The notes under the pieces were generated by a model. It saw only the letters and a program-made list of their open reading frames with translations, was not told the DNA's origin and ran no database searches. From an uncultured Saprospiraceae bacterium (GTDB lineage: Bacteria; Bacteroidota; Bacteroidia; Chitinophagales; Saprospiraceae): a stretch of DNA of 44,205 nt. Positions 24,191-31,863 of the stretch are shown piece after piece (position 1 is the stretch's first letter; every line of letters begins with the position of its first letter). The translations under genes were made by a program, and so were the position numbers. Location: the NCBI GenBank assembly GCA_937926205.1, contig CALEYL010000037.1, positions 1 to 44,205 on the forward strand, read 5' to 3'.

Positions 24191-25285
24191 ATGAAACGAG
24201 TCATCATCTATCCGGACCACATAGGCCTGGTCTTTTCCAACAAAGAACTGACGCAGGTTCTGACCACAGGTAAACACTGGATTGGCTTTTGGGATGCTGT
24301 GGAAATTCACAACATGTCACAACCTTTTTTACCCTCTCAGGAATTGAATGTCCTGCTGCAGGATAAACGTCTGGCGCCAATGCTGGAAGTCGCTGAAATC
24401 AAAGACCATGAAATTGCCCTGTTGTACAAAGACGGGAATTATCAACAACTGCTGGGCCCGGGCAAGTTTGCTTTCTGGACCGGAGCAACAGTTTACACGG
24501 CAATTTTGGTGGACTTGCGTGCGCTGGAAGTCGGCGAAGAAATCGATCAAACGCTAATCGAAAAAGGAGCCCTGGCTTACTTTATCCGCAGCTTTCAGGT
24601 TGAACCATTCGAGCAGGGAATGCTGTTTGTCAACGGCATGATGGAACGCCCGTTGGGACCCGGGAAATACCATTTCTGGAAAAACAGCAATACGGTAACG
24701 GTCATGAAAACAGATGTACGCCAGATAACGGCTGACATCGGCGGACAGGAGGTGCTGACCAAAGATAAAGCCCAATTGCGCATCAACTTTATGGTACAGT
24801 ACAAAGTGGTTAATTTGGTCAAAGCCCTGGTGGAAAACAAGGACTTTGAAAAGCAGTTGTACACCCAGATGCAGATGGCTTTGCGCGAAATTACCGGCCG
24901 CCAAACCTTTGACGAGCTGATGGAAAACAAAGACCAGATCGCCGCCAATGTGATGGCCTCTGCTATGGACAAAGCTCAAAAACTGGGCGTTGAACTACTA
25001 GGCTTCGGCGTAAAAGACATCATTCTTCCGGGAGACGTCAAGGACATCATGAACCAGGTTCTGATCGCAGAAAAACGCGCCCAGGCCAACACCATCATGC
25101 GCCGCGAGGAAACGGCTTCTACCCGCAGCTTGCTGAATACGGCAAAATTGATGGAAGAAAACGCCATGCTCTTCAAACTGAAGGAGATGGAATACGTGGA
25201 AAAAATCGCAGAAAAAATCCATACCATCACCCTGTCTGGCGGCGGTCAGATCGTGGATCAGTTGAAGCATTTGTTTGTAAAATAA
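24191..25285 (+). CDS. SPFH/Band-7 (slipin family) protein
   Basis: A 364-residue member of the stomatin/prohibitin (SPFH) superfamily. There is no clear N-terminal membrane anchor; the protein begins at once with beta-rich sequence (RVIIYPDHIGLVF). A duplicated motif, LGPGKFAFW at about 88-96 and LGPGKYHFW at about 155-163, marks two similar N-terminal modules before the SPFH core (DVRQITADIGGQEVLTKD ... YTQMQMALREITGRQTFDELM ... LGVELLGFGVKDIILP). A helical, coiled-coil-prone region follows (about 290-345). Slipins form oligomeric rings; I recall them as neighbours of rtcB in other genomes, which suggests a scaffold role in RNA repair (inference). It ends at a 15-bp hairpin. Confidence 0.9.
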   Translation: MKRVIIYPDHIGLVFSNKELTQVLTTGKHWIGFWDAVEIHNMSQPFLPSQELNVLLQDKRLAPMLEVAEIKDHEIALLYKDGNYQQLLGPGKFAFWTGATVYTAILVDLRALEVGEEIDQTLIEKGALAYFIRSFQVEPFEQGMLFVNGMMERPLGPGKYHFWKNSNTVTVMKTDVRQITADIGGQEVLTKDKAQLRINFMVQYKVVNLVKALVENKDFEKQLYTQMQMALREITGRQTFDELMENKDQIAANVMASAMDKAQKLGVELLGFGVKDIILPGDVKDIMNQVLIAEKRAQANTIMRREETASTRSLLNTAKLMEENAMLFKLKEMEYVEKIAEKIHTITLSGGGQIVDQLKHLFVK

Positions 25286-25295
25286 ACCAAAGGGA

Positions 25296-25330
25296 AGAGG
25301 TGACACCTTTTCAAAAAAGGTGTCACCTCT
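25296..25330. terminator. Bidirectional terminator hairpin
   Basis: A perfect 15-bp stem, AGAGGTGACACCTTT (25296-25310) with AAAGGTGTCACCTCT (25316-25330), and a 5-nt loop, between the convergent slipin and permease genes. It lacks a strong U tract but is by far the strongest hairpin in the gap. Confidence 0.78.
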
Positions 25331-25362
25331 AACAGGCTGGCGCGAAGCCAATGCCTCGTGCT
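25331..25362. repeat. Dispersed repeat, short copy 4
   Basis: A reduced copy (GGCTGGCGCGAAGCC ... GCCTCGTGCTTCACTCAC) of the element found after the other three permease genes, again ending at the stop codon of an FtsX permease. Confidence 0.45.
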
Positions 25363-27759
25363 TCACTCACTCCTCAAACTCCTCACCGGATTTGCAAGGG
25401 CTGCCTTGATGGTATGAAATCCAACGGTTACCAGCGTCAGCAACAGCAACACCAGCAATGAGCCAATAAATGTGAGGGGCTGTAGCGCTGTCTTATATGG
25501 AAATTGAGACAACCATTCCCGCAAAAACCAGGCAGCAACCGGAATGGCAATGACCCCCGAAATCAGCACAAGCCGCACAAAATAACGGGCCAAAAGTGCG
25601 ACCACCTGGCCATGCCCTGCGCCAAGGACTTTGCGGATGCCGATTTCGCGGCGACGTTGCTCCGTCGTATAGGCAACCAGACCCAGCAGGCCCAGGCAGG
25701 CAATAAACATACTCAAGCCGGAGAAAACCGAAAACAGGGTACCCCGCGTTTGATCGGCTTTAAATTGCTCATTAAAAGTATCGTCCAGAAAAGTATACCG
25801 GAACTCCTGAGCCGGAAATGCCGTGTTCCAGGAGGCTTCTATGCTTTTGATGGTAGCAGGTAAATCGGCTGGCTTTACCCTGGCGTGTACCGTGTAAGCC
25901 ACTGGCCGGTAAATCATCACCAGGGGCTCAATGGGATTGTAGGGCGATTTTTGATGAAAATCCTTTACCACACCAATGACCTGAGCATAAGGCACCTCCG
26001 GATTTCCGACCCAGCGCAATTTTTTCCCGATGGGCGCTGTCCAGCCCATTTTTTTCACTAAGGCTTCATTTACGATCGCCGAATTGAGCGTATCTCCGGG
26101 TACGCCCTCATAAGCACGACCCTCTTTCAGGGTAATGCCCATTGTGCCCAGAAAAAATTCATCGATCCCGGTGACGTCCAGGCCAATGTCTTTCATGCCC
26201 TCATTGGTTTCTATACTAACCACGTTTTTATCAGCGCCACTCTGACCAGGCGCAAACCAGGCGCTGCCGGCTGCAACTACAGCGGGATTCTGTCGTAGGG
26301 CGTTTCTGAAAGCAACAACATCAGCCCTCTGGGCGCCGGGGGGTTGAGGTTGCAAAACCATAACCTGGTCTTTCTGAAAACCCAATTCTTTGTTTTTCAA
26401 ATAATTGAGCTGGTCGTAAATGACACCGGTTCCGATAAGCATAATCAGGGAAACCGAAAACTGCGCGACCACCAACCCTTGTCGCAGGAGCCCCCCTCCG
26501 CTTTTGACCGTTTCGCCTTTCAACACGGTTACGGGTTTGTAGCCCGACAAAACCAGCGCGGGATAACTCCCGGCAACGAATCCGGCCAATACCAGAATAC
26601 AGAGCAGTCCGGCCAGAATATCAGGTTGAATCAACGCTTCGGGAGCCAGTGATTTACCCGACATCTCATTAAAAATAGGCAGCATGAGGTAGGCAAGACC
26701 GAGGCCAAGCACACCAGATATGGTGGCCAGCAAAGCAGACTCCGTCAGAAACTGAGCCGCCAGTGCATTCCTCGACGATCCCAATGCTTTGCGGATACCA
26801 ACCTCGCGGGCCCGACGGGTGGCGCGGGCGGTAGTCAGGTTGATGTAGTTGATGCATGCCAGTAAAACCAACAGTATGGCCGTCATGCCAAGGATGCGGA
26901 CATAAGACAGGCTACCCAGCGGTTCCGGTTCGCCCTCCATGATGGAATGGAGGTGGATGTCAGCAACGGGCTGTACGACATAGGCAATGCGGATGTTGAG
27001 GGGTTTGAAAATAGAAGCCATGTATTTGTCGTACATCTCCCCGATTTTCTTTTCAAAGGCCGCAGCACTAACGCCGGGACGGAGCAATGCATAAGTGTAA
27101 GCATTGAACTGCCCCCAGTTGCCCCCGTTGGCTGCAATTTGCTGGCGCACATCATGATCTGACAAGAGGCCTTCTATCCGGATGTGCGAATGTGCCGGCA
27201 TGTCTTTCATAACCCCGGTTACTTTCCAGCTTTCGTTGCGGGCATTGGTGAGGATTTTTCCCAGACTTGAGGTTTTGGTTCCGAAATACTTCTCAGCCAC
27301 AGATTGGGCCAATACGATGCTTTTCGGCTCAGTCAGGGCCGTATTGGGGTCGCCTTCCAGAAATGGCAGGGTAAATATCTTCGCGATTTCGGGACCTGAA
27401 AGGTAAAAGCGCGTTTCCAGAAAGCGCTTATCGCCATTCCGAAATTCCAGTTCGCCATTGCCGAGCAGGCGCACCGTTTCCTCTACATCGGTGGGATAAT
27501 CTTTTTTCAGGGTTTCTGCTGTCAGCAGTTGGGAGCTGGTCCAGTGAAACTCATTTTCCGTTTCATTGATGTGCGCGCCAATGCGAACCATCCGTTCAAT
27601 GTGCTCATTAAAGCGGTCGTAACGAAGCTCGTCCGTAACATAAAGCAGGAGCAGCAAACTAAAGGTAATCCCAATGGTCAGCCCAAGCATGTTCAGGGTA
27701 GTGTATCCCTTGTCCTTAAGCAGGTTGCGCAAAGCGATCGTAAAGTAGTTGGACAGCAT
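25363..27759 (-). CDS. FtsX/MacB-type ABC transporter permease (copy 4)
   Basis: A 798-residue inner-membrane permease of the same family as the three at 1058-8800: an N-terminal segment (about 20-42), a periplasmic MacB_PCD domain, three central segments, a second periplasmic domain and an FtsX core with EIGIRKVLGAG, ending NPVRSLRSE. It stands alone, about 16.5 kb from the others. Its upstream DNA nevertheless carries the same sigma-54 promoter and tandem enhancer dyads with nearly identical spacing, so the four permeases are probably switched on together. There is no ATPase partner nearby, and the substrate is unknown. Confidence 0.94.
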   Translation of the reverse strand: MLSNYFTIALRNLLKDKGYTTLNMLGLTIGITFSLLLLLYVTDELRYDRFNEHIERMVRIGAHINETENEFHWTSSQLLTAETLKKDYPTDVEETVRLLGNGELEFRNGDKRFLETRFYLSGPEIAKIFTLPFLEGDPNTALTEPKSIVLAQSVAEKYFGTKTSSLGKILTNARNESWKVTGVMKDMPAHSHIRIEGLLSDHDVRQQIAANGGNWGQFNAYTYALLRPGVSAAAFEKKIGEMYDKYMASIFKPLNIRIAYVVQPVADIHLHSIMEGEPEPLGSLSYVRILGMTAILLVLLACINYINLTTARATRRAREVGIRKALGSSRNALAAQFLTESALLATISGVLGLGLAYLMLPIFNEMSGKSLAPEALIQPDILAGLLCILVLAGFVAGSYPALVLSGYKPVTVLKGETVKSGGGLLRQGLVVAQFSVSLIMLIGTGVIYDQLNYLKNKELGFQKDQVMVLQPQPPGAQRADVVAFRNALRQNPAVVAAGSAWFAPGQSGADKNVVSIETNEGMKDIGLDVTGIDEFFLGTMGITLKEGRAYEGVPGDTLNSAIVNEALVKKMGWTAPIGKKLRWVGNPEVPYAQVIGVVKDFHQKSPYNPIEPLVMIYRPVAYTVHARVKPADLPATIKSIEASWNTAFPAQEFRYTFLDDTFNEQFKADQTRGTLFSVFSGLSMFIACLGLLGLVAYTTEQRRREIGIRKVLGAGHGQVVALLARYFVRLVLISGVIAIPVAAWFLREWLSQFPYKTALQPLTFIGSLLVLLLLTLVTVGFHTIKAALANPVRSLRSE

Positions 27760-27832
27760 GTTGTTTTTCGTTGATACAGAAAATAAATACCGGTGCGATA
27801 AGGATATAGAGGTTTTCTCAATCTATACAACG

Positions 27833-27848
27833 TGCAATAGCTGTGCCA
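27833..27848 (-). promoter_or_regulatory. Sigma-54 promoter of permease copy 4
   Basis: The minus strand reads TGGCAC-AGCTA-TTGCA, a near-perfect match to the RpoN consensus, with GG at 27847-27846 and GC at 27835-27834 (GG-N10-GC). The predicted start is near 27822, giving a leader of about 63 nt. Confidence 0.85.
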
Positions 27849-27901
27849 CGAATATTTATTATTGATTGTCAGATAGTTGACAATAGATCGGCGACTAAAA
27901 T

Positions 27902-27937
27902 CGTCCGTTTTCGGACAGTACCGTGCGCAGGCGGACA
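27902..27937 (-). promoter_or_regulatory. Tandem enhancer palindromes upstream of permease copy 4
   Basis: CGTCCGTTTTCGGACA (27902-27917) and CGTGCGCAGGCGGACA (27922-27937), offset by exactly 20 bp. The first is centred about 75 bp upstream of the -12 element. Both dyads match those at 8929-8965. They sit against the end of the DUF1343 gene. Confidence 0.75.
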
Positions 27938-27941
27938 AGCG

Positions 27942-29063
27942 CTAAACCAGCTGCCATGCCGCTTCAGCATCTCTGAGCTTGGACTGTAAGAAATCCTCGT
28001 CAACATGACCTTCTACATACCCAATCATATCGTCATCGCCAAGGAGGATCTGCGCGGCAGTGTACGTCGAGTCAAACTCGTAAGCGCCAGGCCGCCAGAA
28101 TGAAGCGGCGCCAAACAAAGGCAGGATTGCACGCATGATGAAGAGGGTGCCCAAAAGGCAATGGTAGGCATCCGGATTGAGCACATGGAGTTGAAAGCCT
28201 TGGCAAAGCTGATTCTGGTGCTTGTGAAATGCAGGAATGATGCGGACTGGCCGCAACAGAGCCTGGTTTGCAAAGCGATGGTTGAATAGAGCAGCTACCC
28301 GTTCACAATCAGCCCAGGCAAGATCAGGATGCCCGAACAATTCAAAAGGGCGCGTAGTGCCCCGACCTTCACTGAAAGTGGTGGCTTCCCAAAAACACTG
28401 GCCTGGATAAACCAGCACGGTACTCCGGTGGGGGATGTTTGGAGAAGGGTTGATGCGTAGGTCCCCGGCAGCATTGTCGGGGTAAGGAATAAGAATAACC
28501 TTGCCGCTGAAATTCAACTGCCGCTGCATCCAGCCTAACAATTGCCCCGTCCGCATGCCATGCCGGTGAATGAGGCCCGGCAACCCGACAAAAGAAGCGT
28601 AACGGGCATCAAGGGGCGTGCCTTCCACCTTGCTGCCGGCCGGATTTTGTCGGTCAATCAGAAAAACAGGGAGTTCTATTCCGTTTTCCTGTAAACACTT
28701 CAACAGCCAGAACAAATGCGTGGTGTACGTATAATAGCGAACCCCAACATCCTGTATATCAACCAGCAAGGCATCTGCATTTTCAAAGCAGGATGCCTCA
28801 GGAACCACATTCTTTTTTTGTGAATCATACAAAGACCGGCATTCCAGACCGGCATAGGTTTCGTCGTCTTTTCCCACCTGATCCTGAAGTTCCGAAAACA
28901 AACCATGCTCGGGAAGCAGGATGCGCAGCAGTTTTTTCTGCTCCGATAAAAGGTCGAAAAGGTAACGGCCTGCCTGAAAATCAAAACTGGATTGATTGCC
29001 GAAGAATACAACGTTGCGGGTGCGTTGGAAGGATTCGTTGCTGAACAGACTTTGGTAGTTCAT
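27942..29063 (-). CDS. DUF1343 protein, NamZ-like exo-beta-N-acetylmuramidase
   Basis: A 373-residue protein of the DUF1343 family (glycoside hydrolase 171), whose characterised member NamZ releases terminal MurNAc from peptidoglycan fragments. Family signatures are present: LLPEHGLFSE, LVDIQDVGVRYYTYTTH, FLIDRQNPAG and the C-half SEGRGTTRPFELFG. No signal peptide is visible, so it is either cytoplasmic, acting on imported wall fragments, or starts further upstream than I can support. It is 28 bp after a small membrane-protein gene on the same strand and was probably co-transcribed with it. Confidence 0.88.
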   Translation of the reverse strand: MNYQSLFSNESFQRTRNVVFFGNQSSFDFQAGRYLFDLLSEQKKLLRILLPEHGLFSELQDQVGKDDETYAGLECRSLYDSQKKNVVPEASCFENADALLVDIQDVGVRYYTYTTHLFWLLKCLQENGIELPVFLIDRQNPAGSKVEGTPLDARYASFVGLPGLIHRHGMRTGQLLGWMQRQLNFSGKVILIPYPDNAAGDLRINPSPNIPHRSTVLVYPGQCFWEATTFSEGRGTTRPFELFGHPDLAWADCERVAALFNHRFANQALLRPVRIIPAFHKHQNQLCQGFQLHVLNPDAYHCLLGTLFIMRAILPLFGAASFWRPGAYEFDSTYTAAQILLGDDDMIGYVEGHVDEDFLQSKLRDAEAAWQLV

Positions 29064-29091
29064 GGCTTGCAGACGGTCTTAAACCGACATA

Positions 29092-29304
29092 CTAGTGTCC
29101 ATCTACAGCAGGCATCTTGCAGGCTTCATCCGATTTGCGGCCGCAAACCGAGCACTGGCCGATTTCGTCCTGAAGTTTGGGATTCAGATTGGCGCAAGTG
29201 CCCCGGAATGGTTCTTTCTTTATGATGAAACGCAGGCTGATGAGCGCGAACGACAAAGCGAACACGGTAAAGATGGCGGCAAGAAATGACAGAAACTGCG
29301 ACAT
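29092..29304 (-). CDS. Small NqrM-like membrane protein
   Basis: A 70-residue protein: one N-terminal membrane helix (about 5-27), then a basic stretch and a cysteine-bearing tail (RGTCANLNP ... GQCSVCGRKSDEACK). The four cysteines after a single helix resemble NqrM, the small protein needed to insert iron in the Na+-NQR quinone reductase, and similar tiny Bacteroidota membrane proteins. No nqr genes are in the window, so the role is inferred. It is divergent from mazG. Confidence 0.65.
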   Translation of the reverse strand: MSQFLSFLAAIFTVFALSFALISLRFIIKKEPFRGTCANLNPKLQDEIGQCSVCGRKSDEACKMPAVDGH

Positions 29305-29392
29305 GATGCGATACTTTTATATTGCAAATCTACACATCAAAACAACATCCCCTATCGGAATAAGGTTTATTTTTGCCAACCAAACACGCGCT

Positions 29393-30163
29393 ATGGCTAA
29401 AGAACTTCAACATCAACTCGACGCATTTGCCCGCCTGCTGAAGATCATGGACGAATTGCGCGAGCAATGCCCCTGGGATCGGAAACAGACTTTTCAGAGT
29501 CTTCGCAACCTGACCATTGAGGAAACTTACGAGTTGGCCGATGCGCTGCTGGAGGAGAATTTAACGGACATTCGCGAAGAAATTGGCGATTTGATGCTGC
29601 ATCTCGTATTTTATGCCAAAATCGCGGACGAAAAAGGCGCTTTTGACATATCTGATGCCCTCAATTCGGTTTGCGAAAAGCTCATCAAGCGTCACCCGCA
29701 CATTTACGGCGACCTGAAAGTAGCTGGTGAAGAAGAGGTAAAGCGGAACTGGGAAAAGCTCAAACTGAAAGAGGGTAAAAAATCAGTACTGCAAGGCGTG
29801 CCGCTTTCCCTGCCTGCAATGATCAAAGCCTACCGCATGCAGGATAAAGCCAAACAAGTGGGCTTTGAGTGGGAAAATGCAGCACAGGTTTGGGAAAAAG
29901 TAGAAGAGGAAATCGAAGAACTGAAGGAAGCGGTGACTCAGGATTTCTCATTTGAAAAGCAGGAAGAAGAATTTGGCGATGTGTTGTTCTCTTTAGTCAA
30001 CTATGCGCGCTTTATAGGTGTTGATCCAGAAACGGCTTTAGAACGCGTGAACCGAAAGTTCAAAAAACGCTTTGAATATATTGAAGCCCACGCAACCAAA
30101 GACCTGAACGACATGACCCTTGCTGAAATGGACGCTTTGTGGAATGAAGCCAAAGGGGAATGA
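29393..30163 (+). CDS. mazG: Nucleoside triphosphate pyrophosphohydrolase MazG
   Basis: A 256-residue house-cleaning enzyme that hydrolyses NTPs and dNTPs to monophosphates and PPi. The ATG at 29393 (MAKELQHQLDAF) is chosen because a TATTTTTG -7 box lies at 29368-29375, 18 bp upstream. Two MazG domains are present. The first has CPWDRKQTF, the metal-binding EETYEL and EEIGDLMLH (about residues 20-85). The second has EEEIEELKEAV and EEEFGDVLFSLVNYAR (about 175-215). Length and architecture match E. coli MazG. Confidence 0.94.
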   Translation: MAKELQHQLDAFARLLKIMDELREQCPWDRKQTFQSLRNLTIEETYELADALLEENLTDIREEIGDLMLHLVFYAKIADEKGAFDISDALNSVCEKLIKRHPHIYGDLKVAGEEEVKRNWEKLKLKEGKKSVLQGVPLSLPAMIKAYRMQDKAKQVGFEWENAAQVWEKVEEEIEELKEAVTQDFSFEKQEEEFGDVLFSLVNYARFIGVDPETALERVNRKFKKRFEYIEAHATKDLNDMTLAEMDALWNEAKGE

Positions 30164-30191
30164 TGATTTGAAAATTTGGTAATTTGGTGAC

Positions 30192-30205
30192 CCCGCCCGG
30201 GCGGG
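30192..30205. repeat. CCCGCCCGGGCGGG palindrome
   Basis: A perfect 14-bp palindrome followed by GATAAGTTTT. A relative, CCCCGC-TAAG-GCGGGACAAGCTTTT, sits at about 31420-31444 before another gene end. Both lie in low-complexity AT tracts and look like a small dispersed element. Confidence 0.5.
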
Positions 30206-30294
30206 ATAAGTTTTGAAAATTTGGGGTTCCTCAATTTTTGAATAAACCCATAAGCACTAAGCCAAATGAGTGCTAAAAAAAAGAGTTTTTACCG

Positions 30295-30882
30295 ATGAAG
30301 AAAATACCCTTAGACATTGTTGCGCTTTCACACAGTGTCACACAATCGCACAATTACGCCGTCATTCTTGGCGAACAGGAAGGCAACCGACGCCTCCCAA
30401 TTGTTATTGGCAGCTTTGAAGCACAGGCCATTGCCGTTGCCTTGGAACGCATGACGCCCAACCGTCCGCTGACGCACGATTTGTTTAAAAGCACACTGGA
30501 CACCTTCAACATTCAATTGCGCGAAGTCATCATCAACAACCTGCTAGATGGCATCTTTTATGCCCGCATGATTTGCCACAAAGATGGCGACCGGATCGAA
30601 ATAGATTCCCGGACTTCAGATGCCATTGCCATGGCTGTGCGCTTTGATTGTCCGATTTACACCTACGAATTCATACTGGATGCCGCAGGCATCGTGCTCG
30701 AAGAAGGCGAAGAAGGCATGGAAGTTCCTGAAAAACGCGATGCCCCACCCAAAGGATCGCCGCTTTCAGCTTATTCCACAGACGCACTTGATCAAATGCT
30801 GGACGAAGTACTCACCGCCGAAAATTACGAACGCGCCGCAGAGATTCGCGATGAAATTAACCGGAGAAGGGCGACTTCTTAG
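30295..30882 (+). CDS. Bifunctional nuclease family protein (DUF151) with UVR motif
   Basis: A 195-residue protein. Residues about 1-135 are a BFN/DUF151 domain (LPIVIGSFEAQAIAVALE, PLTHDLFKSTLD, SRTSDAIAMAVRFDCPIY), a family reported to have DNase/RNase activity in plants and shown structurally in Thermotoga. The C-terminus (about 160-192: LDQMLDEVLTAENYERAAEIRDEI) is a UvrB/UvrC-type UVR motif, a protein-interaction helix pair. This pairing is usual in Bacteroidota. It is followed after 19 bp by an iron-sulfur protein gene. Confidence 0.9.
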   Translation: MKKIPLDIVALSHSVTQSHNYAVILGEQEGNRRLPIVIGSFEAQAIAVALERMTPNRPLTHDLFKSTLDTFNIQLREVIINNLLDGIFYARMICHKDGDRIEIDSRTSDAIAMAVRFDCPIYTYEFILDAAGIVLEEGEEGMEVPEKRDAPPKGSPLSAYSTDALDQMLDEVLTAENYERAAEIRDEINRRRATS

Positions 30883-30901
30883 TTTTTTAAAACTAAATAA
30901 A

Positions 30902-31342
30902 ATGAGTGAGCCGAAAAAAATCACCAAAAAGTACACCAACGGAGAGGTAACCGTTGTGTGGAAGCCGGACACGTGCATTCATTCAACCATCTGCTTTCGC
31001 GGATTGCCAGAAGTCTTCGATCCCCGGAAACGCCCCTGGATAGAAATTGAAGGCGCAGGAACAGAAGCCATCATAGAACAGGTAAAAAAATGCCCTTCCG
31101 GAGCACTTTCCTACTATTTGAATGAGGCTGAATTGGAAACTGAAACAGTAGAAGTGGAAAACGAAACCATCGTTGAAGCAACTGCCAATGGGCCCCTGAT
31201 GGTTTATGGCAACCTTTCCGTAAAATACCCTGATGGAACAAAGCGCAAGCAAAATAGTGTGACTGCATTCTGTCGTTGTGGCGCTTCTTCAAACAAACCA
31301 TTTTGTGACGGATCGCACCGAAAAATTGGGTTTGAAGGTTGA
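30902..31342 (+). CDS. Iron-sulfur protein: Fer4_19 plus CDGSH domains
   Basis: A 146-residue cytoplasmic protein with two iron-sulfur modules. Residues about 1-75 are a Fer4_19/mono-cluster ferredoxin-like domain (cysteines in CIHSTICF and KKCPSGAL). Residues about 95-140 are a CDGSH zinc-finger-like domain with the [2Fe-2S] ligand set C-x-C-x-C/H in CRCGASSNKPFCDGSH. The start at 30902 is the first ATG after the preceding gene's stop; the open frame extends upstream but overlaps that gene. Its role is probably redox or cluster transfer. Confidence 0.9.
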   Translation: MSEPKKITKKYTNGEVTVVWKPDTCIHSTICFRGLPEVFDPRKRPWIEIEGAGTEAIIEQVKKCPSGALSYYLNEAELETETVEVENETIVEATANGPLMVYGNLSVKYPDGTKRKQNSVTAFCRCGASSNKPFCDGSHRKIGFEG

Positions 31343-31377
31343 GGAGGTTTGGAAGGGTAAAGGGGGGATTGCAAATG

Positions 31378-31470
31378 ATAATCAAGCCTCGTGCCCTACT
31401 TTAACCTTCCTACTTTAACCCCCGCTAAGGCGGGACAAGCTTTTAACCTTCCTACTTTAACCTTGTCTTA
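31378..31470. repeat. Tandem CTACTTTAACC tract with GC palindrome
   Basis: Three or more copies of (c)ctactttaacc(ttc), interrupted by a CCCCGC-TAAG-GCGGG hairpin (about 31420-31433). It is a low-complexity spacer between convergent genes; the hairpin may serve as a terminator. Confidence 0.45.
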
Positions 31471-31791
31471 TTACGCCTGTGCTTTCGGCGTACTGAAATT
31501 CATCGGCGGAAAGGGTGGCGTATCGGGCTCGTCGATGATGCCAAATTGCTGTTCGTATTTTTTTACGTTATCGGCAAGCGCATTCAGCAGGCGCTTGGCA
31601 TGCTGCGGCGTAAGGATGATGCGCGATTTCACCTTGGCTTTCGGCACATTCGGCACGAGGCGAATGAAATCGACAACAAATTCCGAGTGTGAATGCGAAA
31701 TGATGGCGAGGTTGGAATAAGTCCCTTCTGCGACATCTTCGGGCAATTCAATATTGAGTTGTTGATTCTGAGGCATCTTTATGTCTGACAT
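31471..31791 (-). CDS. DUF3467 domain protein
   Basis: A 106-residue protein of the DUF3467 family, found widely in Bacteroidota and of unknown function. It has the family core LNIELPEDVAEGTYSNLAII, HSEFVVDFIRLVPN and KVKSRIILTPQHAKRLLNAL. I start it at 31791 (MSDIKMPQNQQ); the frame is open 15 codons further but without similarity. It lies 72 bp after topA on the same strand. Confidence 0.87.
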   Translation of the reverse strand: MSDIKMPQNQQLNIELPEDVAEGTYSNLAIISHSHSEFVVDFIRLVPNVPKAKVKSRIILTPQHAKRLLNALADNVKKYEQQFGIIDEPDTPPFPPMNFSTPKAQA

Positions 31792-31863
31792 TGTTCGTGG
31801 ATTTAATGATTCAGTATTCAATATACGTTTGTACATGCCGGAATGTTTAATAACGGCATTGGT

